From NCBI GenBank assembly GCA_037382065.1, contig JARRQF010000284.1, positions 1 through 5,145 on the forward strand: a stretch of DNA of 5,145 nt, given 5' to 3'. Positions 1-5,145 of this stretch are shown one piece after another. The notes beneath the pieces are model-generated. The model saw nothing but the letters and a program-made list of their open reading frames with translations. It was not told the DNA's origin and searched no databases. Source of the stretch: Thiodiazotropha sp037382065. GTDB taxonomy: Bacteria; Pseudomonadota; Gammaproteobacteria; Chromatiales; Chromatiaceae. Made by a program: the position numbers and the translations under genes. The first letter of the stretch is position 1; every line of letters begins with the position of its first letter.

Positions 1-954
1 TTCACCGCCTCCGACGAGCGCACCGTAATCTATGGGCTGGGCGCGATCAAAGGGGTTGGAGAATCCGCCATTGAGGCAGTGATCCAGGAGCGCAGCGAGC
101 ACGGGGTCTTCCAGGACATCTTCGAGTTCTGTCGCCGCATCGACATGCGCAAAGTGAACCGCCGGGTGCTGGAATCCCTGATCCGAGCTGGTGATCTCGA
201 CGGCCTGGGCACCAACCGGGCCACCCTGATGCTGCAACTGCCGCTGGCCCTGAAACTGGCCGAGCAACACCATGCGATGCAGGCGGTGGGACAGAACGAC
301 CTGTTCGGCATGGGCGAACCCCAGCCGTCGGAGACCAGCCACGCCCAGGTCATCCCGGACGATGTGGCCGAGTGGGAAGAGGAGCAACGCCTACTGGGTG
401 AAAAAGAGACCCTTGGGCTCTATCTCACAGGGCATCCTATCGACCGCTATGCCGAAGAGCTGCCGCATCTCGGCTGTTCCCGCATTGGCGAACTCAGCCT
501 GGATACGACCTCGCAGGGTAACGGACAATATCGGCGAAGAGGGGTACCGGACGTCGTTGCCGGACGGGTCGTGAGCGCCAGCCATCGCCAGACCCAACGC
601 GGACGCATCGAATGCACCCTATTCAACGAGACCTACGAACAGCATCGCGACCTGATCTCGGCGGACAAGATCCTAGTCGTCTCCGGGAGTCTGAGCTATG
701 ACGAATATCGGGGCGGTCTGAGCATTCGGGTCGACAACCTGCTGACCATCGAACAGGCAAGAGCTCACTACGCCGCGATGCTGAGAGTTGAGATGACCGG
801 GCAGTCTGGCGCGCCTGATGACATGATGGAGCGACTGCAACAGATACTCACCCCGTTCCGAGGCGGCACCACCGGGATCCGACTTCACTACCGAACCGAT
901 CAAGCTTGCGCCGCAGGCTGCGAATTCATGTTTCTATCGGTCGAGCTTGTTTGA
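1..954 (+). CDS. dnaE: DNA polymerase III subunit alpha, C-terminal part (5' end outside window; probably a degraded copy)
   Basis: This is the replicative DNA polymerase alpha subunit, the cytoplasmic polymerising subunit of the polymerase III holoenzyme. The frame is open from base 1 for 317 codons. Visible in order: a helix-hairpin-helix type segment (GLGAIKGVGESAI, residues 12-24), a second conserved segment (VNRRVLESLIRAG, 52-64), an internal beta-clamp binding motif QNDLF (98-102; E. coli has QADMF at this place), the conserved LGLYLTGHP (138-146), and an OB-fold from about residue 184. Two things are odd. At residues 200-203 the text runs QRG-RIE, where E. coli DnaE has about 13 more residues including TLDDRSG. 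After LHYRTDQ the protein has only 16 residues, about 20 fewer than I recall for E. coli, and they do not resemble the usual tau-binding end. The usual neighbour accA is absent downstream. Family identity is near certain. Loss of function is inferred, since the frame has no internal stop. Confidence 0.93.
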   Translation, partial: FTASDERTVIYGLGAIKGVGESAIEAVIQERSEHGVFQDIFEFCRRIDMRKVNRRVLESLIRAGDLDGLGTNRATLMLQLPLALKLAEQHHAMQAVGQNDLFGMGEPQPSETSHAQVIPDDVAEWEEEQRLLGEKETLGLYLTGHPIDRYAEELPHLGCSRIGELSLDTTSQGNGQYRRRGVPDVVAGRVVSASHRQTQRGRIECTLFNETYEQHRDLISADKILVVSGSLSYDEYRGGLSIRVDNLLTIEQARAHYAAMLRVEMTGQSGAPDDMMERLQQILTPFRGGTTGIRLHYRTDQACAAGCEFMFLSVELV

Positions 955-1153
955 TTGGGGATGATATTTCGATGGATGTGATGATCGGTGTGTGAAGACA
1001 TGGCTCCATATCGCGGTGAGTTTCAAAGAAAAACCCGCGCTCTTGATATCTTCGGTACTGCAATGCAGATCAATATGGCAGCTTGAAAAATCCTATTGTA
1101 CTGAATGTGTTCTCAAGTCTTGGTTCGGGCCTATTCGGAAACCGCAACGCTCA

Positions 1154-1221
1154 TCATTCCGGCGCATACCGGAATTCAGTAACGCGTCGAATTCTTTGAA
1201 TCCCAGCATGCGTTGGGATGA
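1154..1221. repeat. 68-bp palindromic miniature element (REP/MITE-like, two hairpins)
   Basis: The element starts TCATTCCGG and ends TGGGATGA. Its left 19 bases (1154-1172) match the reverse complement of its right 19 bases (1203-1221) at 14 positions. Each end is also its own hairpin: ATTCCGG (1156-1162) with CCGGAAT (1169-1175), and ATCCCA (1200-1205) with TGGGAT (1214-1219). This pattern of 'TCATTCC ... GGAAT.CAG' followed by a mirrored 'GAATCCC ... GGGATGA' is familiar from abundant dispersed repeats in proteobacterial genomes that are thought to be moved by transposases in trans. No target-site duplication was recognised. Copy number cannot be judged from one window. Confidence 0.65.
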
Positions 1222-1633
1222 CTCTGTTTTATGAAAACGGGTGTTTCTGGATAGGCACGGTTTCGAGTGGTTAAATTCGAACTGGCTGAAAATGTGGGGC
1301 CGCGAAATGCTCTAGACACATAAATTTGTTTGCGGTAGGCTAACCAAGATTCTATACAAGGAAGAGACTATAGTCAGGATGGCAGCGCCCGCCAACGACT
1401 GATCTGTCCTCAAAAAAATCGGCTTACTCTTCGAATTTTCTGTTCTCGCTGTGCGCGAAGGGCTGGTTGCGTGGTCATGATCCGTACAGAGACAAGAGTG
1501 TTGAACGCAAGGCAATGGGTATCTGGTTGACTCTATGCTTTATGAGAGTGTTTGATTTCTTCGATTGTTTTGAAAGAGTAGAGAACTGTATTCCTGTGCT
1601 GGATAGAAGGCGACTGCTTTTGTATGTTTGTTT

Positions 1634-1637
1634 GGAG
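1634..1637 (+). promoter_or_regulatory. Ribosome binding site of the first rhs gene
   Basis: GGAG lies five bases before ATG 1643. It decides the start: an in-frame TTG at 1628 lies upstream of this site and would add five residues before the signal peptide, whereas ATG 1643 gives a compact signal peptide. Confidence 0.6.
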
Positions 1638-1642
1638 CTGTA

Positions 1643-3391
1643 ATGAATAGATTTCACTATCAATGGGCAGTGCTTTTTTTCTCTTTAATTTTAGGGATTG
1701 CTGTTCCGGGTTGTCTCTATGCAGATGGTTTTCGCTATAACCTTCAAGGTGGGGTTTATGTTCCTCCTGAGGGATATGCGACACCAGAATTGGCTTGTTT
1801 AGAAGGTGGTCCATATCACGATAAAAAGTACCATGACTTGATATGGCCTTGGGGTCCCGTAGATTGTCATATTTGGCAATATCCTGGTAACTATTTTTGT
1901 AATTTTTACAGAAATGATTGTGGTGGCGATGGCACATTGAAGATCGGTAGGTTTTGTCCGGAGGGTGAAGTGTGTGTGCATTACTATGTTACTTCCGAAC
2001 CCAATAATTCATGTCCAAAAAAAGGTAATCCATCACCGGAAGGTAATCCCTGCAATCCGGCAACCGGCAATAAAATACAGACAGAAACCGATTTCAGTTC
2101 GGGCAACAACACGATTGCCGTTAAACGATACTATTCATCTCAAGGATCAAACAGCGGTTTTGGTGCGCTGGGCGGACATTGGCAGCATAACTATACCGCG
2201 CATTTGGATAGCTACAGTGTGCCGATTTACGATCAGGTCCAGCGGTTAAAGTCCTCGCTTTACAGTACGCCGGAGAGCGCTTGCGCTTCCGGTTGGGGTG
2301 AGCTTAAAAGCCGTGCATCCCTAAGTATGATTTCGGATGGCGGAGCGGTTTATGATGGCGATGTCTGCAAGATTCAGAAAGACGGTGCTACGGTTTTAGT
2401 GCTCCCGATCCACAACACGCTCTCAAACAAAGTGGGGTTGTATGATTCCGAATCGATCCATGTTGTGAATCGATCGAGCGGCAACGCCTATACTTTCCGT
2501 AATCAGGCAGGGCAGTGGCAACCCACCTATCCCACGATGGCTGGTTTGGCGGAGAATCAAACCGGTTGGCTGTTTACCGATGCCAATGGTGTAGAAGAGA
2601 TCTACGATACGCAAGGCAAGCTGTTAAGCAGCCAGGATCGCAACGATCAAACAACCACCTTCACCTACAATACGGAAGGTGAGCTGGCTACGGTAACCGG
2701 CCCGTATGGCGATACCCTGGTTTATCACTACACGGATGGCCGTATCACGAGCATCACGACCCCGGAAGGTGATTTGGGCTACGGTTACGATGCTGAAGGC
2801 CGTCTCGACCGGGTAACCTATGTCGACGGCAGCGAGCGCCACTACCACTACGAAGACGCCAACTTTCCTTACCACCTCACCGGCATCACCGACGAGAATA
2901 ACGCACGTTTCGCCACCTGGGCCTACGACGAGCAGGGGCGGGCGATTCTGTCGGAACATGCCGATGGGGCAGAGCGGGTGGAGTTCGCCTACAACCCGGA
3001 TGGCACCACCACGGTGACCGACGCCAACGGCGCCGAGCGCACCTACCACTTCACGGTGCAACAAGGCCAGATAAAGGTCGACCACATCGACGGAGACCGC
3101 TGCGCCACCTGCGCCAACGGCGGTGTTAAAAGCTACACCTACGACGCCAACGGCTTTGTGGCCAGCCAGAGCGACTGGAACGGCAACGTAACGAGCTACA
3201 CCCGTGACGCCCAAGGCCGGGAACTCAGCCGCACCAAAGGGGCCGGCACCCCGCAGGCGCGCAGCGTCACCACCACCTGGGACAGCGCGCTGAATAAACC
3301 CCTGAGTGTCAGTGAGCCTGGGCGGATCATCGAATACCGCTACAGCCCCGAAGGCCGCCTGCTCAGCCGCGAGGAGCGGCCCAGCCCCTAA
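1643..3391 (+). CDS. Secreted Rhs/YD-repeat protein, N-terminal piece (stops early)
   Basis: Rhs/YD-repeat proteins build a secreted beta-cage shell, often carrying a C-terminal toxin tip used in competition between bacteria. The predicted protein has 582 residues. Residues 1-27 form a signal peptide (hydrophobic LFFSLILGIAV, probable cleavage LYA|DG; Cys24 in VPGC makes a lipoprotein possible but its lipobox is poor). Residues 28-140 hold eight cysteines, an even number that would suit disulphides outside the cytoplasm. Residues 136-190 match the DUF6531-type Rhs start (NPATGNK, then RYYS, then LGGHWQHNY). From about 315 there are YD repeats, for example YGYDAEGRL, WAYDEQGRA and YTYDANGF, with a CATC motif at 487-490. 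The protein ends at LLSREERPSP with no core or tip, so it is far shorter than full Rhs proteins. The first 140 codons are AT-rich while the repeats are GC-rich, suggesting a mosaic. The gene that follows appears to continue the repeats in another frame. Confidence 0.88.
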   Translation: MNRFHYQWAVLFFSLILGIAVPGCLYADGFRYNLQGGVYVPPEGYATPELACLEGGPYHDKKYHDLIWPWGPVDCHIWQYPGNYFCNFYRNDCGGDGTLKIGRFCPEGEVCVHYYVTSEPNNSCPKKGNPSPEGNPCNPATGNKIQTETDFSSGNNTIAVKRYYSSQGSNSGFGALGGHWQHNYTAHLDSYSVPIYDQVQRLKSSLYSTPESACASGWGELKSRASLSMISDGGAVYDGDVCKIQKDGATVLVLPIHNTLSNKVGLYDSESIHVVNRSSGNAYTFRNQAGQWQPTYPTMAGLAENQTGWLFTDANGVEEIYDTQGKLLSSQDRNDQTTTFTYNTEGELATVTGPYGDTLVYHYTDGRITSITTPEGDLGYGYDAEGRLDRVTYVDGSERHYHYEDANFPYHLTGITDENNARFATWAYDEQGRAILSEHADGAERVEFAYNPDGTTTVTDANGAERTYHFTVQQGQIKVDHIDGDRCATCANGGVKSYTYDANGFVASQSDWNGNVTSYTRDAQGRELSRTKGAGTPQARSVTTTWDSALNKPLSVSEPGRIIEYRYSPEGRLLSREERPSP

Positions 3392-3452
3392 AGCGCCGAG
3401 CCCCGATAACCCGGAATTAATTTTATAGAGCCCCCCTGACAAGGATGATCTG
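3392..3452 (+). other. 61-bp spacer between the two rhs pieces
   Basis: The spacer has stops in the frames of both neighbouring genes (TAA 3389-3391 for the first, TAG 3426-3428 for the second), so simple read-through would not rejoin them. It has a small AT-rich core (around 3417-3427) inside GC-rich DNA and ends with the ribosome binding site of the second piece. I see no clear hairpin terminator, so one transcript could cover both genes. Confidence 0.5.
3441..3445 (+). promoter_or_regulatory. Ribosome binding site of the second rhs piece
   Basis: AAGGA stands seven bases before ATG 3453, close to ideal. It argues that the second piece is translated from its own start and is not just a frameshifted tail of the first. 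Confidence 0.65.
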
Positions 3453-3875
3453 ATGAGCGTTTCCGTCACCCGCACCCCCTTAGCATTCGTTCTGCTGACC
3501 ACCCTCAGCCTCAACCTGGGACTGGCCCGGGCCGATCGAGTGGTCAGCTACACCTACACTGCGCAAGGGCAGGTGGAAACGATCGACGGCCCGCGCAGCG
3601 ATGTCAGCGACCTTACCACCTACGGCTACGACGCCCAGGGCAACCGCACCACGGTCACCAACGCGCTCACTCAGACCACCCAGATTCCCGAGCACGACCC
3701 CGCCGGACGCCCGCTCACGATCATCGACCCCAACGGCCTCACCACCCACCTCAGCTACGACCTACGGGGCCGACTCACCGAACAGCTCCAGAGCGACGGT
3801 CTGGCCCGCCGCACCACCACCTACGCCTACGACCCGGCGGGCAACCTCTTTCCCACCTTGGAACAGTCAGCGTGA
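3453..3875 (+). CDS. Small secreted YD-repeat protein, truncated Rhs continuation
   Basis: The predicted protein has 140 residues. Residues 1-27 read as a classic signal peptide: positive Arg7, hydrophobic LAFVLLTTLSLNLGLA, then ARA|D at the cleavage point. Immediately after come YD repeats: YTYTAQGQVETIDGP (33-47), YGYDAQGN (57-64), HDPAGRPL (81-88), SYDLRGRLT (101-109) and YAYDPAGN (124-131). From my knowledge of the family, the TIDGPR.DVSD segment normally follows the 'EPGR...Y.YSPEGRLLSR' segment that ends the upstream gene, so the two genes look like consecutive parts of one ancestral protein. Repeat character stops at residue 132, and the last eight residues (FPTLEQSA) are unrelated. 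The stop lies just before an attC-like site. There is no core, protease motif or toxin tip. Alternatively it is a remnant of a second tandem rhs whose N-terminal domain was deleted. Function on its own is doubtful. Confidence 0.75.
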   Translation: MSVSVTRTPLAFVLLTTLSLNLGLARADRVVSYTYTAQGQVETIDGPRSDVSDLTTYGYDAQGNRTTVTNALTQTTQIPEHDPAGRPLTIIDPNGLTTHLSYDLRGRLTEQLQSDGLARRTTTYAYDPAGNLFPTLEQSA

Positions 3876-3882
3876 TACATAG

Positions 3883-3996
3883 GCCTAATAAAAGCATGCA
3901 TTGGACATTTTTTCCGTTGCGTAAATTGGCATTCACTATGCTCATTTTATGCCAATTTGCTCCACTCCAAAAATGGCACTGATGCAGGCGTTATAA
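3883..3996 (+). other. attC-like integron recombination site (attC 1)
   Basis: This is a 114-bp imperfect palindrome with the layout of an integron attC. The outer left box GCCTAAT (3883-3889) fits RYYYAAC except for its last base, and the outer right box is GTTATAA (3990-3996). Inside, GCAT, CA, TG and CATTTTT (3894-3897, 3899-3900, 3902-3903, 3906-3912) pair with AAAAATG, CA, TG and ATGC (3969-3975, 3977-3978, 3980-3981, 3982-3985). The left arm carries extra bases such as G3898, like the extrahelical bases that set strand choice in attC. A perfect 10-bp inner stem (3923-3932 with 3949-3958) closes the fold. The right end, TGATGCAGGCGTTA, is typical of the class. The outer right box does not fit GTTRRRY fully, so this is a probable rather than certain call. 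Confidence 0.62.
3923..3958. repeat. Perfect 10-bp inverted repeat inside attC 1
   Basis: AAATTGGCAT (3923-3932) is mirrored by ATGCCAATTT (3949-3958) around a 16-base loop. G3921 and C3960 add one more pair beyond a T-G wobble. It is best explained as the apical stem of the attC fold. It is not followed by a T-run, so it is unlikely to be a standard terminator, although it could shield the 3' end of an rhs transcript. Confidence 0.8.
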
Positions 3997-4001
3997 CTTT
4001 T

Positions 4002-4005
4002 GGAG
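4002..4005 (+). promoter_or_regulatory. Ribosome binding site of the cassette membrane-protein gene
   Basis: GGAG stands six bases before GTG 4012. An in-frame TTG at 4000 overlaps this site and so cannot use it, which makes GTG 4012 the better start. Confidence 0.6.
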
Positions 4006-4011
4006 AATGAA

Positions 4012-4710
4012 GTGGATGAAAATCGCTTTTTTAAATGGACAGGGCGAGTAAACTCTATTCTATTTTTGCTATTACTCGTGCTTTCGATAGGTTTCGTTAT
4101 TTACGGCTTCATAAGTAGTAATAATTGGAGGAATCGCAATGCAGTAGAGGTGACAGATCTAGGGAATGCAGTTGAAGACATAGAAGGTTTCAGATTAAGT
4201 GATATCTCAATAGTTTGTGGCAAAGATATTCAATACGTTAAGCTGAATTCACAAGCCAAGTCAAAAGGGTTTTCTTCCGGTAGTGGTTACCATAATGTAA
4301 CCAGAAATTTGGTTTTCTTTGTTGGTAGAGACATGAATTCACACTGGTTGTTCGATTCAAATATGTTTTTAATTCGCAAGATTGACCAGCTTCAAAAAAA
4401 TGCTAATGATTGTAAAGAAAAAGAAACAGTATCTATATATTACGAAATAAGTAAGAGCGATACTAATAGCAATGGGAAGCTAGATGAAGATGACGCCATC
4501 ACAATAGGTTTATCTAATCCCGATGGATTAAACTTCAGTGAAGTAGAAACCGGCATTACATCAGTGATAGATCATAGCATTGATTCAGTTGCTTCAGTCT
4601 TAACGGTTTTAATGCAAAAGGGTAGTGCGCTAATCATGAAGAAGTATTCTTTAGAGACATACAAGATGATATCGGAAAAAGAAATTACAAAGATTAGTAA
4701 AAAGTTATAA
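4012..4710 (+). CDS. Single-pass membrane protein with EF-hand/dockerin-like loop, cassette-borne
   Basis: The predicted protein has 232 residues from GTG 4012. The N-terminus is short and cytoplasmic-like (VDENRFFKWTGR), followed by one membrane segment at about 15-34 (ILFLLLLVLSIGFVIYGFI), then a soluble domain probably in the periplasm. At residues 150-161 DTNSNGKLDEDD fits the calcium loop spacing of EF-hand and dockerin repeats (acidic or Asn at 1, 3, 5, Gly at 6, Asp at 12). Downstream are LSNPDG (167-172) and a C-terminal segment that reads as alternating beta strands (SVLTVLMQKGSALIMKKYSLETYKMISEKEI). The pattern 'YY.I..SDTN.NG.L...D...I.LS..DG.N' is one I associate with uncharacterised proteins; I cannot give it a function. 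The gene fills an attC-bracketed unit and its stop overlaps attC 2. Codon choice is strongly AT-biased, unlike dnaE. An immunity role for the nearby Rhs is possible only as a guess from position. Confidence 0.8.
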   Translation: MDENRFFKWTGRVNSILFLLLLVLSIGFVIYGFISSNNWRNRNAVEVTDLGNAVEDIEGFRLSDISIVCGKDIQYVKLNSQAKSKGFSSGSGYHNVTRNLVFFVGRDMNSHWLFDSNMFLIRKIDQLQKNANDCKEKETVSIYYEISKSDTNSNGKLDEDDAITIGLSNPDGLNFSEVETGITSVIDHSIDSVASVLTVLMQKGSALIMKKYSLETYKMISEKEITKISKKL

Positions 4711-4766
4711 TAAAGCCATTCATCGGACTCACCAAAGGCACACGCCGGTGATGCTTGCCGTTGATA
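4705..4766 (+). other. attC-like integron recombination site (attC 2)
   Basis: This 62-bp site is near the length of the classic '59-base elements'. Its left end TAATAAAGCCATTCATCGGAC (first 20 bases 4708-4727) matches that of attC 1 apart from single-base changes and small gaps. Its right end TGATGCTTGCCGTT (4749-4762) parallels TGATGCAGGCGTT of attC 1. The centre folds: CACC (4730-4733) with GGTG (4747-4750), GGC (4737-4739) with GCC (4744-4746), a four-base loop ACAC, and an unpaired AAA bulge. CAT (4721-4723) can pair with ATG (4751-4753). The left box is poor (TTATAAT against RYYYAAC), and the right box GTTGATA is imperfect. The call rests mainly on likeness to attC 1 and on the gene spacing on both sides. 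Confidence 0.55.
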
Positions 4767-4776
4767 TGGATTACAC

Positions 4777-5043
4777 ATGATCGAGCGAAGTGCAGTATTC
4801 ATAACTTTTTTATTATTGAGTGGAATGATAATGGCAGGAAATTGGTTTCCAGAAGACTATAAAACATTTCCTTTTCAAGAGGGTGATGTATTGGCGAGCC
4901 AAGAAGAAAATGGAAAGTATAGACTTAATAAGGTATTGCGGATTGATAAGGTGATGTTGAATGAAGGTGATTCAATCAATATTCAAGGGCAAATATTTAC
5001 AGCTCTAGAAAATGATTTTCTTCTAGTTAGTGCCCGTCCATAA
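4777..5043 (+). CDS. Small hypothetical protein with signal-like N-terminus, second cassette gene
   Basis: The predicted protein has 88 residues and is not recognised. Residues 1-20 are strongly hydrophobic after Arg4 (AVFITFLLLSGMIMA), so it is either a signal peptide cleaved near A20 or a membrane anchor. The remaining 68 residues (NWFPEDYKTFPFQEGDVLAS, then NGKYRLNKVLRIDKV, EGDSINIQGQIF and FLLVSA) look like a small beta-rich domain. Only a weak GGA (4768-4770) precedes ATG 4777. In-frame ATGs at 4825 and 4831 could give a cytosolic form of about 70 residues, with TGGA at 4821-4824 as a possible site, so the start is uncertain. The gene begins 16 bases after the cut point of attC 2 and would be the next cassette in the array. 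Base composition is AT-rich like its neighbour. No enzyme motif is visible. Confidence 0.7.
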   Translation: MIERSAVFITFLLLSGMIMAGNWFPEDYKTFPFQEGDVLASQEENGKYRLNKVLRIDKVMLNEGDSINIQGQIFTALENDFLLVSARP

Positions 5044-5145
5044 ACAGGCAATTTTTGAAGAATACCGCCAAATGTTGAAAATCTATAATTGACCAAATAG
5101 ATCGGAAATACCGTTTTTAAGCCACTTTCATTATATGTACTCATA
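5044..5145. other. AT-rich 3' flank with no recognised gene
   Basis: If the preceding gene is a cassette, an attC is expected here or just beyond the window. I find only weak pairings: AAC and GGC at 5043-5049 against GCC and GTT at 5067-5076, and CGG-AAATA-CCG followed by five T at 5103-5118. Neither is good enough to name a site or terminator. Confidence 0.4.

Larger units (their letters stand above)
955..1642. other. 688-bp non-coding stretch between dnaE and rhs
   Basis: I find no convincing gene on either strand. The short open frames here (for example 992-1234 on plus and 1312-1515 on minus) have no family resemblance, no good ribosome binding site and untypical composition. The only structured item is the palindromic miniature element at 1154-1221. 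The last 100 bases are AT-rich and must hold the rhs promoter if rhs is transcribed from here, but no strong -35/-10 pair stands out. The stretch could be worn remains of inserted DNA. Confidence 0.6.
3991..4760 (+). mobile_element. 770-bp integron-type gene cassette
   Basis: The unit runs from the G|TT cut point of attC 1 to that of attC 2 and holds one gene that nearly fills it. The gene starts 22 bases after the first cut point and its stop codon lies in the left end of the second attC-like site. That tight one-gene packing is the hallmark of integron cassettes. Its low GC (15 of 60 in 4381-4440) sets it apart from the rhs and dnaE DNA to the left. No integrase gene is visible, so whether it is still mobile is unknown. 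Confidence 0.55.

Noticed and set aside
1141..1222. Possible attC in reverse orientation (reverse strand reads TGATGAGCGTTGC)
   Set aside because: The two-hairpin symmetric layout with matching ends fits a REP/MITE-like element better, and no good partner box or adjacent cassette gene exists.
992..1234. 80-codon open frame on plus, after dnaE
   Set aside because: It runs through the palindromic miniature element, has no ribosome binding site worth the name and no recognisable motif.
1527..1556. Possible promoter TTGACT, 18 bases, TTTGAT before rhs
   Set aside because: The -10 box matches only four of six positions and the spacing is not ideal. AT-rich DNA gives such pairs by chance.
1533..1937. 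134-codon minus-strand frame
   Set aside because: It overlaps the signal peptide and Cys-rich region of rhs, which is clearly the coding strand, and shows no family features.
2624..3514. Long (296-codon) open frame on the minus strand
   Set aside because: It lies opposite the GC-rich YD repeats. Its valine-, alanine- and glycine-rich text is the expected antisense of repeat codons.
4012..5043. Rhs immunity genes
   Set aside because: The position downstream of rhs is suggestive, but no toxin tip remains and an attC-like site separates them, so the pairing cannot be supported.
5043..5076. A third attC after the last gene
   Set aside because: Only AAC/GTT and GGC/GCC pair over about 34 bases, shorter than any normal attC and without the shared end patterns of the other two.
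5103..5118. CGG-AAATA-CCG followed by five T as a terminator
   Set aside because: A three-pair stem is too weak to support a terminator.

Overview
The window looks like an accessory, rearranged stretch of a gammaproteobacterial chromosome of fairly high GC. The dnaE-like reading frame at the left edge resembles the gammaproteobacterial polymerase III alpha subunit and is GC-rich (39 of 60 bases are G or C in 181-240). Further right the composition swings widely: 24/60 in 1681-1740, 41/60 in 3001-3060 and 15/60 in 4381-4440. This suggests pieces of different origin. No housekeeping operon is intact and the species cannot be named from the sequence.

Layout. (1) Bases 1-954 hold the C-terminal part of a DNA polymerase III alpha subunit (dnaE), open at the left edge. 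It seems to lack about 13 residues in the middle of its OB-fold and has a shortened, unusual C-terminus, so it is probably a decayed or duplicate copy. (2) Bases 955-1642 contain no convincing gene, but carry a 68-bp palindromic miniature element with imperfect 19-bp terminal inverted repeats (1154-1221). (3) Bases 1643-3875 carry an Rhs/YD-repeat system in two pieces. The first is a secreted 582-residue protein with a Cys-rich N-terminus, a DUF6531-like segment and YD repeats. The second is a 140-residue protein with its own ribosome binding site and signal peptide, and it carries what look like the next YD repeats of the same ancestral protein. The second piece stops abruptly after a 'YDPAGN' repeat, with no hyperconserved core or toxin tip.

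(4) Bases 3883-5145 look like integron-cassette DNA. Two attC-like sites (3883-3996 and 4705-4766) share the same left-end and right-end pattern and bracket a 770-bp AT-rich unit. This unit encodes a single-pass membrane protein with an EF-hand/dockerin-like calcium-binding loop. A second small gene with a signal-like N-terminus starts 16 bases after the second site. No integrase, attI or third attC is visible, so if correct this is an orphan attC cluster or the inside of a longer array.

How the parts relate. The left half looks like debris of recombination: a dnaE fragment, a miniature element and a split, truncated rhs. The truncated rhs end lies about 35 bases from the first attC-like site, so cassette insertion or another recombination event may have removed the rest of rhs. 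There is no sign that dnaE, rhs and the cassettes act in one pathway. The main candidates for follow-up are the split rhs with a second signal peptide and the attC-bracketed membrane protein.
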